A stretch of 64,000 bases of DNA from Gymnopus androsaceus JB14. Its lineage: Eukaryota > Basidiomycota > Agaricomycetes > Agaricales > Omphalotaceae. The stretch lies in NCBI GenBank assembly GCA_009733575.1, contig ML769422.1:262319-326318 (forward strand). The letters run 5' to 3'. Below are positions 36,812 to 47,900 of this stretch, piece after piece; the first letter of the stretch is position 1, and each line of letters starts with the position of its first letter. Position numbers and translations under genes: made by a program. The notes under the pieces were generated by a model that had not been told where the DNA came from, made no database searches, and worked only from the letters and a program-made list of their open reading frames with translations.

Positions 36812-38295
36812 CCAGCCTTGAAATCAGCCAAAAACAAACCTCAAGCACCACAACAGGCACAGCAAACTTACACAGAAGCTCAATCATACTACTCTAAACC
36901 ATTGAAATTGTATCAATCAGCAGCTGCCGCTGAGAATGCTCCATTGCAAAACAATCTTTGTCATTCATCTAGGCTTCAAAAATGATTATGTACGGTAAGT
37001 CTTACTACTCTACATCAGACTCTAACCAATTATTCTCATTCTCACTGTCTGCTTCATCTTCTGCTTCATCTTCGTCATCTACATCCTCTGCATCCAACAT
37101 CTCCACTGCATCCTCCCATTCATTATCAGTCAACCTGAGGCAGGGTCAATGCTTGGTGTCAGTTCAGGTCCAGCTTCCAAGCGTGAGAGGTGCTTTTCTG
37201 TATACAAGTCTAATTCATTGACATCCTTCAGTGCACCAATACTACCAACATCACTATCAGTATCAGATTCACTTGTTTTGACAGATGAACTTGATGAATG
37301 AGGTGCGGGAGATGATGGGATCGTGATAGGTGTAGGAGATGACAGAGGAGTGTCAGATATATCTCCAAGATGCATAGGGCTATCCTCAGAGGCTGGTACC
37401 AATGGTTGCGAAGCTGTATTAATGGGTTTGTGAGTGGGAATTGGAGACAAGGGAATAGATCCATGAGTTGGAATCGGAGACAAGGGAGCAGGATTGGGAT
37501 TGGGATTAGGATTAGCCCACGCTTTAGCTGCTTTTCGTTCATCCTCCATCTCCTGTAGTATCTCCACCCGCAGTGTATGTTTGTCTAAAAGATTCTGTAA
37601 TCCACCCTCCATGAGTTTGCAACAACCATGGTTAAATAGATTGAGAGCTGCAAAACCCATAGAATGACCGAAGCAGAAAAGATGAATGCACTTGTCAAAG
37701 TACATTGCAAGCAGCTGTTGGTATTCAGCACGGAGATGACGGGAGGTGTGGGATTTTGAATGCTTGAAGAGCTCAAGTGCAGCTTCAAGCTCTTCCTTGA
37801 GATGGAGAAAGAATTCTACATTTGGTGATATCACTTTGCGCATGAAATCGTCATCAAAATTTCCCCCACTCTTCTTGACAAGGTCTTCAAACCATTGGTT
37901 GTAGTGCTCCTGGAGGAGATCATTGGGTATCCACTTTCCAAGCTCTCCAGTCACATTGACTAACCAATTGTTCCAAATTGCATCCTTCAAATTCTTGCTG
38001 CTCTCGTAGCAGAACAAACAATACATCTCCAGAAGGAGATTTGTGTAGTTGCTATTGCCACTGCCAGCAAAAATGAATATAAATAGCTGAGCAGTGGATT
38101 AGTATCTTTGATTGCATTGTATGTGCTTTAAGATTTACCTTCATTACCTCCATCTGGAAAAATTCCCTAGTGCCCAGGAACATATAGGTTGCACTGAGGT
38201 ACCCACAGGGTGACTAGGACACCCAGGATGTCTAGGCAGCCCAGGCACCCCAAAGAAACCCCCCAAATCCTGTGCATCCTGAGGATAGAAAAGTA

Positions 38296-38376
38296 TCCCT
38301 GGGGTGTCCCTGAATATTCCTGGGGTGTCCCTGAATATCCCTGGGGTGTCCCTGGGGTGCCCTGGGGTGCCCTGGG
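38296..38376. repeat. CCTGGGGTGTCCCTGAATAT tandem repeat
   Basis: Short tandem units based on CCTGGGGTGTCC with a GAATATTC/GAATATCC spacer, about four to six copies, inside TIR element 1. They are probably the subterminal repeats of that element. Confidence 0.8.
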
Positions 38377-38604
38377 AATCCAGAGAGAAAATATTTAAAA
38401 TAGCAAATTTTTTACCATCTTAGCCTCTTATGCTCATATTAACCTTCTTTGTTTACTTATGCATTATTCATTATTCAAGTCTCGCTACTTAATACACTTA
38501 TTATAGATGGTTGTTATGCTTATTGCTCACTGCTTATTATTGTCTTATTCATTTGGTGTTTCAGCGCTTAGATTCAAGTGACTCATAATAAACTCAAAGA
38601 TTGA

Positions 38605-38695
38605 CACCTCACAAGTTTGAACTCTCAGCCTCGCAGTCAACTGTGTTATGTAAGCAATAATGCGAGAGCTCAAAACCACTGAACTATCTTGATGT
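38605..38695 (-). other. tRNA-like sequence with A and B boxes (pseudo-tRNA)
   Basis: On the minus strand TAGTTCAGTGG (38676-38686) fits the RNA polymerase III A box TRGYNNARNNG exactly. A B-box-like GAGTTCAAACTTG lies at 38612-38624. A five-base anticodon-stem pair CTCGC/GCGAG surrounds a loop long enough for an intron. The acceptor and T stems do not pair well, so this is a degraded tRNA or tRNA-derived SINE piece rather than a working tRNA. Confidence 0.45.
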
Positions 38696-39414
38696 AAGAT
38701 ATGCTAGAAACTTTATGCACTACATACACTAACTAGTGGGGTCAGCATCACCTATAAGTAAGAAAATTGATGAGCACTTCATGAACCCATTCTCCCATTA
38801 TAGTCTACCGAGACTATCTACAATGTTACCAGTAATTATTCTTAGGTGAAAAGGGCTTGAAATGCGAAAACTAGACTCAATGTTTTGTCTTTTGGTTAAA
38901 CTTAATTTTGTTGTGAATATAATGTAGCTTTTAATTGAGACATAAAGTATGCAGGCCAAAACGTCGGATGGGCGCTTAAATCACGTGCTCGTAAGCACGA
39001 GCACATGATCCCTCTCCCAGGGTGTCCCAGGGCTTCCCACAGCTGTCCCAGGGCTTCCCAGAGCTTCCCAGGATCCCCAGGAATTTGCCCATTTCCTAGG
39101 CAGCCCAAGCAACCCGGGCAGCCTAGGATTTTAGCCAAATCCTGAAGATCTTTGGGCTTGCTTGAGGCTAATTCATGATTAATTTCAGAGATACTCAAGG
39201 ATCCCTAGAATTTGGCCAAAATCCTGGGCTACCTGGGGTGCTTGGGTTGCCTAGTGTTGCCTAGGAATTGGCCAAATTCCTGGGCATCCCTGAGAGTGAC
39301 CAGGCACACCTGGACTTGCCTGGGCTTTAGGTAGTTTTCCAGATGTCCCAGACCCACCCAATATCTCCTTTGGGTATTGCGTATGAAGCCTCAATCCACC
39401 ATGAGTATACAGTC

Positions 39415-40433
39415 TAATGATGGACACGAGTCCGGATCCAGAACAGGTACCTGCAGGTATACCTGTGGGAATACCCACAGGTATTTGACCTGCAGATCCC
39501 GGTACCTGTTTCCCACGGATCCGGCACAGGTCACAGGTCATCCTTTGGGATATTTTTAATGACCTGCAGGTACCTGTGGATCTGGCATCAATAAAAATTT
39601 TACTACTCAAGTGCTGTAAATATTGAGTAATTTCATTAAAGTTTGACTGATATTAGTACATTCATACCTGATGAAGTTATTAACACTAGTATTTGTTTAA
39701 TACTAATCAATATTGACTGTATATATTAGTACTATAGTCTAGTATTGGTATGTTTTGAATACAATAGTGCTAGTAAGCTATAATTAACTAGTATAATAGC
39801 TGTTTTCTCTACTTATAATATATTGATACCAATTCCTGCATTAGTACTAGTTACTCCAGACTAAGTTACAGCTTAAGCATTAGGTACAGCATACCAGTGG
39901 TAATAGCTAGTATTACTAGTTTTCTACTAGTAAGTGTAATGCTAGGACTAAGTGATGGTGCTTGACACATGTAGTAGACTACAGAATATGATTAATGTTA
40001 CCTTTATAATAATCTTATATGGTTTTGAAATGCAGGTACCTGTATTTCTGGTACACACAGGTGAGCCCTGGGTCTTTGTATGCTCTCAAACTCCTATACT
40101 TATTAAGTTATTACTGCTAATACAATACTAGTATAGTACTGACAAAGCTTAGGCTAAATACTGTATCAAAAAGATAGTCATTGTATTACTTCCAGTCCAT
40201 GCTATTTAATACTGATACTTATTACTGGAAGCAATGGCATAAGATTTATTACTAACAAGTACTGAAAACCTAGATTAAAATTTTTCAACAGGTCATACAG
40301 GTACCTGCAGGTATACCTACCATGGATCCCGGTTATACCGGACCTGTTTCCCACAGATCCGGGGCAGGTCACAGGTCAGCCCTTTGAGGCCACAGGTACC
40401 TGTCTGGTGGATCCGGACTCATGTCCATCTTTA
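39415..40433. mobile_element. hAT-like element 2 inside the DUF6589 gene (1,019 bp)
   Basis: Inverted ends TAATGATGGACACGAGTCCG and TAAAGATGGACATGAGTCCG are flanked by a perfect 8-bp duplication, ATACAGTC (39407-39414 and 40434-40441). The duplicated bases belong to the interrupted DUF6589 coding sequence. Both subterminal zones carry many CAGGTACCTG and GGATCCGG palindromes. The middle (39600-40260) is AT-rich with repeated TACTAGT. No transposase is present. Confidence 0.88.
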
Positions 40434-43175
40434 ATACAGTCTTGAATAATATTGAGTTGGTGAGTACACGATTGCCCGTGAATCCCTTCTGCTCCTCATG
40501 AGCAGAAGGTGCCAACTCCTTTGCAGACGAGTTATTCATACAAGAGGTAACAGGAGGGGAGTATGGATCTCCGACTGGGAACTTGAGAGGATCTGGTGCT
40601 GACTCATTGGCCTCAGCAGATAGTGCTTGTTCAAATGCATTGAGTGACATGTAACGGTCAACAATGCACTCAGCTTTTTCCAAGAACCATCCAAGATTCA
40701 GAACCTGGTTGGACTGTGAAAGATCATTGAAATATGGAACGATTTCTTCCAATGATCTAGTCCAAGTTTGAGTCTACCATAAAAAGAAATTAGCTTCATA
40801 AAGTGGATAAAAAAGATATGAATACCTCCAGCAGTCTAGTATCTGTGTTTCCCAGAATGCAGTCATACTATGAGAAAGATTGTAGTAATTGCTGCAGTCT
40901 TTGAAGTTGGTGGGACACTTGAATCCAGCACAAGCTGCACTTTGCGAAAGGGCTGAAGGATCATTGGTTGCCACGGGACTGTAGTGATTCTCTGCAATGG
41001 TATTCTGGGCAGTAGACTGCTCATGCCATATCCTGATTGTTGGAAGGATGTTCTGAAGTGTCTTGTAGTCCGACTCTGGGTCATCGGGATTGTACATTGG
41101 AGCCAAATACTTCTGTGCACGGTCTATTGCCAAGACAGAACCACCATCTCCTCCCACCCACTATATATGAGTCAATGCATATTCAGGTGATACAGCAGCC
41201 TGCGTGAAGAAATCATCAAGACAGTGCTTCATTCCAGCAGTCTCAATCTTGTGTTCGGCATTAGTACCAAGTGGTACAACTCGGGTCTTGCAACCTTCAC
41301 GCATGTGGTGAATCGCATATTTTGTATGGAAAAGACTGGATACCTGAGGTTGCATGAACTCGAGACTTGGACAGTAGTCAAAGAGTGCACGGACAACATG
41401 CAAGGTCTGTACTCCAGCTCCTTGGATGTGTGTCCAGTTGATGTCCAGGTCGACAATCTTCTACACTGTGAGCTCTGCCTGTTCATTCTTCAAGATACGC
41501 ATGAAGCGGTCCACGAAATTGAATGCATCATCTGCACAATTGTCAAGACCAATCGCGGTACAGGCAGTACCACAGATAAGGTGATTCTTCAAGCCCAGTA
41601 CCTCCCTCCCATACCCATAAGAATTCCTGAATGTTGTTGAGAATGAATCGGTACAGGACTTGGTAATACTTTTGTCCCTGCCTGACTTCTGTTTGCAGAT
41701 TCTCCAGCAAAGTATCTGCCATGGTTGCAAGAGCTTGCCTTGCAGTCGTCTCGTGAATGCTTGTGGCCGGATGACTAGCAGCACATTTTACATTGACATG
41801 AGATCCACATGCAATGTGCCATATACCCATGTGCATTGCCATGTAACCATTCACATATTGATTTCTGGATAGAATGAATGAAGATATAGCTGCAACTTGT
41901 ATCTGTAGAGAATATGTAAGGAAAAGATGTAGTGATGTGGCTAATGATACAATAGATGGATTGCGACGTTTTTGCTCAATGAGAATTCCTTTCTTCATAG
42001 GTGCTGCCATACATTCAGTAAGATACCAAACTAGCGGTGAATGTGTTTTGAATAGACATGCACAATCTGCGATTTGAAACAACATCATATCCTCCTTTGT
42101 GACCGTTTTCATGCCCTTGGCACGCATCCTTTCATTTGCAGAGGCCACTAGACGCTCTGAAATATGAGCCGTATCCAGCATTGGGTCCCTAGGATCATGT
42201 ACCAGTTGCCCCAGAGATCAACGGGCACAATTTCCTACAAGCTGAGTAGCCCATGAAGATATCAAGCATCGAGCATAGTGTATGGATGCAGGTATAGAAC
42301 CCAGAGAGAATGCAAGGTCTTGTTCGTGAAATTGACTAGATTTATATGATGGGTAACTGTATTGATGACAGTACATCTGTTCAACAATCTCAACCAGCTT
42401 TACTTTTGTTCTACCCTGGAGGAAAGCCCATACAGAGTTTCGGTGCTGATTACTGAAGGATTGGGAAGAACCACAAGGAATTTGTTGGATGTAGGACAAA
42501 AAAAAGTCAGCGACAGAGCTATAACCCAGTTCATTAAGAATAACATCCATGGCTCGGTCAAGACGCTCTGAATCTGTCTTCTTCAGTGCATGAACCCAAA
42601 CATTGGGAGTGAGAGAAGCCTGGATCAGTACAGCTCATCTGGGATTCGCTGCCATGCATGAATCTGTGGATCGATTCAAGTCAAATGAAGTGACTGCATT
42701 AGAGAGACTAAGCTTGGATGCAATACAATGAGCTTCGGGCTCAGAGAAAAGTCTTCAGTGGCTGGAGATGCTGAGCCCATAGCAGTGGGATGATTGCTTG
42801 TATAAGATGTGGGTGTAATTGGGCTTGGAAGCGCAAATGATGGTAACAAGGTGTTCGAGGCAACATGAGGTGTCCTGGGAGCATATTCGGATGAACAAGA
42901 TGGTATTGAAGGTATTGTAGGGATGACCAGTGGTAAGTTTGTCTGGATAGCTGGGCCTCATTTTTGTGGTGGCTGCATTGATTGAGCTTGATTCTCCCAG
43001 ACAACAGTATTGGACTGAAAGATAATGGAGGGATGTCATTATTGGTAGGCAGTAATATAAGATATCTACAGCACTATGCATCTTGATATCCTGCAGAAGG
43101 ATTTGATACTGCTTGAGGCTTTTCTACTGCATTTTCCGCTATCTGTGACGCTTTCTCAGGCTCAGAGTGCTCCAT

Positions 43176-44816
43176 TGTTGTTCATATGAGAGTAAAATTC
43201 AAGCTATATTGAATTGACGCAATATACAGACCTATACACGTTGTAAGGATAGTGAGAAGCAGGAGCAGCGGAAGCAAAATCGGGCGTCAAAGGCATCACA
43301 TGTCATCTTGACCCAAGCCATTACTGCTCTATCATCAGCAAAACCAAATCCGTGTAAACGGTATGATCAAGGGGGTGTAAAATTTTTAAAAAATGACTGG
43401 ATGTTGATTTTTTTTTCTTGAGCCTGGCCGGCAGACTAACTAACTATGTAAGCATTCCCACGCCCATATATGGTATATCAAGATAAGAGTTCATTATAAA
43501 TTGCTCTCTAAAGAGTCAGAAGACACTGTTTGGACACTGTACCTTCAATTTGAGCTTTTTTCATGAGCCATAACAAATCCCATTTTTCCTTCTGAAACAA
43601 CAATACAGTGATACTCCTCATATGTCCTGCTTTGACTGGCCAAAGCAAGCAAGTAAGTACATGGGAGCCAGGAGGTGTAGGAAGGCTGTAATTTATACAA
43701 TGGATGCTATTTACTTACAGGTAGTGTAAGATATATACATTTTGAAGTTTCCAGGATGCCAAAAGTGGTCAAAATAGGTCAAACTTTAGGGTGTCAAAGT
43801 TTTTTTTTGGGCTGCGGGGGCTGGACTAACTAACCTAGGCCAACCCCCTTGATAAACTTATTAAATGAAAATCTAGTGCAGCAAAGAGGCATTCTTACAA
43901 ATTCAATGAGCAAATAGATTGCTACCAGCTCCTTTTCGAGATCAACCGAGCACGCTACCCATCGAGCACATACATCAAACAGAATAGGTCGGAATAGTGT
44001 TGCAATGCAAGCCGTATACACTGGGACTGCAAGTGCATATTTCATCATGCGCGCGAGGCTGTACTTTGGTCTCTCTTCTTTCTCTTTTCTTCCTCTCACC
44101 ATAAGCTTGTTTGTGCAGATCAATCTCATATCTGATTCGGCTCAGGCACTAGATCAAAATACTAGCTCTGAAAGTTCTGAATGGAGTCGAATTTTAACTG
44201 CGTCGGATTGACCCTCAATCCAAACTTGAGGAAAAATAAAACAATGATTCAAAAAAAATTACAAATATCCGGGAATTGCACTGGATCGCAAGCGCGAACT
44301 GTTTACCAAGATAAATGCCTGAAGGAGTGTATGCCTTTGGAACTTTATCCGGTCATCCGTGCCCTGGAGTTCCTATACCATCCTGGTCCATCCATGACTT
44401 TTCTCGTGCGCGGCAGTATCTAAATTAGTAACCAAGGTCAAGGCAAGGTAACAAGGTGATCAAACTTCGACACCTTGCTCGCCTATAAGGCGAGGTAAGG
44501 CAAGTTCAGGGCTCAAGGTACCTCTACCTTGCAGCAACACTAAAGTCGAGTTGAGTGTATTAATTCTAAACTGCGGACACTGCGGACACTGCGGAAACTG
44601 CGAACACTGCGGCCAGAGACGTCTGTCAACTGCACGTACAAAGTTGCACCAATTTGTCCCGGTCTCATAGTACATGCGCAGTAGGAGTGCCAGGAAGAGC
44701 CTCAGTTATACACCCGCGTTCACATCTTTCTTTCACACTTCCAAGTACACTTGAAGGAATTATTTTCTACTATAAATATTTTTTCAATAGCTAGTATACA
44801 CATTTGACCCTCTAGA
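43176..44816. other. Intergenic: possible MITE and duplicated peroxygenase upstream DNA
   Basis: At 43364-43857 short ends ATCAAGGGGGT are inverted, with ACTAACTAAC motifs internal to each; this may be a decayed element. From about 44080 to 44400 the sequence matches the upstream of peroxygenase copy A. A tandem repeat follows at 44578-44615 and CAAGGT-rich sequence at 44430-44530. No gene supported. Confidence 0.45.
44578..44615. repeat. Nine-base tandem repeat (ACTGCGGAC)
   Basis: Four to five imperfect copies of ACTGCGGAC upstream of peroxygenase copy B. The flanking GTATTAATTC and GACGTCTG sequences also occur near 49490-49530 beside copy C, but without the tandem expansion. Confidence 0.7.
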
Positions 44817-45436
44817 TGCGGTAGGCGGGAACTGCATTGATTTAAAAGTATTTCAAGTCCCGGCCCCCGAGGGTGAACCGTCCGGATGGCCTGATTAAGC
44901 TGAAGGTATAAGCACTCTAAGGTCTACTTATACTGACAAGCTGGGTCACACCATGCTCTGCAACGCCATTCCCTGCATGAGGCATTGAAATTCATCTACC
45001 CTCACCGTCCGCAAAGCTCACCTGCTCGTGTCTGTCCACTCTGCATGCATATACACGTCTTACAACTGCGCAATCGATCTCGGTAGCTTGCCTGAGGATC
45101 AATTTATTTACACATATACAAAGGATCTCGCTCTGTTTCGGATTAACCACTATCACTTTGGAATCAAGTAATCTACTTACTGCTCTTGTCATTGAAATCC
45201 GGTTCATAACATCTGGATTGACCAGAAAAATAAGCTAAGATAAGTCACTCTCTATTGGATTAATACTTTAAAGCAACCTATGTATCCTGAAGGATATCAG
45301 CGACGACTAGGCTGCCTGCAGCGCAGTAGGGCCATGAAGAAAGGCTGTAAGGTCACTGCAGCTACTAGGCCTTTACCGGGATGGGACTCGAAATATTTTT
45401 AAATCAAACTTGGCAGTTCCCGCCTACCGCTACGCA
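44817..45436. mobile_element. TIR element in the upstream region of peroxygenase B (620 bp)
   Basis: Inverted ends share CGGTAGGCGGGAACTGC and then TTGATTTAAAARTATTTC to about 55 bases. The right end carries a small extra TAG-containing insertion. CTCTAGA flanks both sides (44810-44816 and 45437-45443), so the target duplication is 7 bp, or 8 bp with one mismatch. Non-coding. It separates the conserved far-upstream block from the peroxygenase B promoter. Confidence 0.75.
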
Positions 45437-45575
45437 CTCTAGAACTGAAGACTCTGATGCAGCCTCTGAGACCGAGCTGTGGAAGGCTGTATCCGTATAT
45501 GGAACATTACCTCGAGGTACCTTGACAAGGCCATGGCCATCAGCCAATACTGGTTTCACCCACTTGATTGGCCAT

Positions 45576-45584
45576 GATAAAAGG
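45576..45584 (+). promoter_or_regulatory. TATA-like box of peroxygenase copy B
   Basis: GATAAAAGG 36 bases before the ATG, in the same context as the other two copies. Confidence 0.5.
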
Positions 45585-45620
45585 CTGAATATCACCCTCC
45601 AGGATTTGTACTGCTCTATT

Positions 45621-47093
45621 ATGTTCTCTCCCCTCTCAGCAGCTTGACTGCTCTCTCTCTCGCTCTCTCGGCGAGTGCATTTCCAGAGTATCGATCTCTC
45701 GCAGGTCTTTCTGCTGCCGAGGTCCGTGCTGTGGCTCGCACCTTCCAAGCCACCCCTGGTGCTCAACCTGCGCCTCCACCGATTAACGACACATCCTCCA
45801 AGCTCGTCTTTGACGACGCCCATCCATTTCAGCCTGACGCCCCGGGAGATATTAGGGGGCCCTGCCCAGGGTTGAATACTTTAGCTTCGCATGGGGTTCG
45901 TCTTCGTTCTTTATTCAAGCATTCGCCCGCCAACAAGTTCGTTGTAGTATATTAACCGCTCTGGCGTCGTAACCCCGGTGAAATCATCACCGCGGTACAA
46001 GAAGGTAAGCATCAAAGTAATCTCCTCTGTCTCTACTAGCTAACTGATTATAGGATTCAATATGGGATGGGACTTGGCCACATTCGTGACTTACCGGTGT
46101 ATGGTTGCCTTTACAATGAACTTTTCTTTAACTGATTGTCATTGATAGGCATTTTTGGTCGATGGCAACCATCTTACCAACTTGATGAGTATCGGTCAAA
46201 AGACTCCAGAGACTGGTCCAGATGCACCCGCACCTGCTATTATTGGCGGCTTGAACACTCACGGTGCATTCGAGGGTAAGTAGCTTCAGACATCATGTTC
46301 CCATTGGCTGGCCCCTCACATCTTCATCCAATAGGTGATTCTAGCACTACTCGAGATGACTTTGCACTCGGCAGCAATTTTCTCTTCAATGAGACCTTGT
46401 TTGATCAGGTAGATGACATTGTTGTCCATGCTGACACTATTCACTAACCCGGATACCCGCTTGTCCTCTAGCTATCTCAAGCGGCGATTGACTTTGGGTC
46501 GAATGGGATGCTCGACATACCTTCGGCAGCAGTGCACCGTCACAATCGCATCCTAGACTCTATTGCACGGAACCCCAACTTTACTTTCGTGACTCCGCGG
46601 TACCTGACAGCGTATGCAGAAACGACTTTCCCGCTAGCATTCTTTGTTACCAGCCAGACATCGGATACATCTCTCACCCTCGACTTGGACGTCGCGCGAA
46701 GCTTCTTCCAGACGCACAAGTTCCCCGATAACTTTTACCGTCGGAATGGTTCCTATGGCTTAGCCGAGGCCAGTGTGATCATAGGGGAGGTGTTTGCGCC
46801 CTTCCCTGTCCTTCCTGGTAACAATGAGGGTGTAGGGAACTACGTCGTGGATCCGGAGGACCCTGGTTTCACTGGTCATGGTGTAAGTAAACTACTTCGT
46901 CCGTAAAACTATGAAAGTTCTCACTCCCCGTCTTCAGACCTGTTATGCATACTACAAACAATCAAACCTAACTGTTGCGCTGTATCCTGATCCAACTGAC
47001 GAGTTGCGCGCGGCCATCGCGCAGAACCTGGCGAATTTCTACTCGGCTCTGGGTGACCCAACCTGCGAACAGGTCTTTCCGTTTGGTCAGTGA
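45621..47093 (+). pseudogene. Unspecific peroxygenase, copy B (broken)
   Basis: Close paralogue of copy A with the same intron positions, PCP motif, EGD motif and Arg/Glu pair in the DNA. It is broken by a TGA at 45645-45647, the ninth codon, inside the signal peptide. One C is lost in the GTAACCCCGG run near 45975 (copy A has one more C). One C is gained in TTACCGGTG near 46093. The two shifts cancel in sum but scramble the stretch between them. The 3' exons remain open and well conserved, so decay looks recent. It converges on copy C. Confidence 0.85.
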
Positions 47094-47900
47094 GGCAAGA
47101 GTTGTAGGTACAGTATCTCTTTTTATAAATAAGTACATTCGATTGTATCCTCGGAGTTGGCTATTTCTTTTAATGAAATATCTTTGATTTCTTGAGAAAG
47201 ATGTATATAGGTGGTGGAGGATGACCGAGCGTTCAAAAGAATTGGGTTCCGGATTTAGTATTATTACCAACCTGAGATGCAGCCATAGCCCTAGTGTCTC
47301 TTGCTCCGTAGAAGAATATCTCATTATTTATCTACCTAGCTTCTCTTTCTCCGTGTCAACCTTATCCAATATATCTTCATTACGCCTATAGTAACCTTAT
47401 TACTTATTACTTAAAACACTAAAAATAATTTTTCGAGAGCCTATAGACCATGGTCACGATGAAAACTTAGGTTTTGTCAGAAGCTGCGTAGTCAGCACAC
47501 GCGTACTAGGCACGGCCACTGGCCCCGACGAAGTTTTGTGAACTTGAACCAGTTAGGCCGCCTGTCCATCACTATGTCCTGCCAGCTATCAAGTCCATAA
47601 CGATTCTGGCGCCCATCTCCTAGTACTTAAATGGCCCAAAATTATTTGAGTCCCTGTCCTGATGACATTAAGAAGCAGCGCAAGTAGTATAATTCTCGTG
47701 CGTCTTCGCAATCTATGTTCTTTTGGCTCGTACTGACATACATTTCTTTCACACAAGTGCGCCGTTCCACTCAGGAAGCACGGATGTCAATATTACAACT
47801 TTCCTTCGGATAAATATTGCGGTTTGCTCTCTATGCATGTTCCACTGTCTACAAATGTGAATGTACCTATTTATAAAAAGAGATGCTTGCAAGCCTTGCC
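47094..47900. other. Intergenic between peroxygenase copies B and C
   Basis: The two convergent copies share 3' flank blocks (TATAAATAAGTACATTC-like) near 47125 and, inverted, near 47860. The middle holds no recognised gene. Confidence 0.5.

Larger units (their letters stand above)
38154..39342. mobile_element. TIR element 1 inside the DUF6589 gene (1,189 bp)
   Basis: Ends read CTGGAAAAATTCCCTAGTGC on the left and, inverted, CTGGAAAACTACCTAAAGCC on the right, with CCCAGG following both. The flanking host bases are AT on each side (38152-38153 and 39343-39344). Joining them restores the DUF6589 reading VWDMEVMK, so the ends are well defined. Subterminal zones are packed with CCTGGGGTGYCC (left) and CCCAGGGCTTCCCA (right) repeats. 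A tRNA-like piece lies inside. No transposase is present; superfamily uncertain. Confidence 0.75.
37130..43175 (-). pseudogene. DUF6589 family gene, broken by two transposon insertions
   Basis: Member of a large family of unknown function common in agarics. The presumed start is MEHSEPEKASQIAENAVEKP at 43175. Family-like blocks follow: LDRAMDVILNELGYSS, ERLVASANERMRAKGMK, SRNQYVNGYMAMHMGIWH, KIVDLDINWTHIQGAGVQTL and WVGGDGGSVLA. Later ones are GFTGNRVLTNSILFKTV, WWIEASYAIPKGDIGWVWD, FAGSGNSNYTNLLLEMYCLF and NNWLVNVTGELGKW. A Ser/Pro-rich tail ends at 37130. Decay includes in-frame TAGs at 41461 and 41161, a TGA near 42957, a frame shift near 41613, and two insertions (39415-40433 and 38154-39342). 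Removing these at their duplicated flanks rejoins the conserved reading exactly. Several ordinary introns remain. Function unknown; the gene is clearly dead here. Confidence 0.8.
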
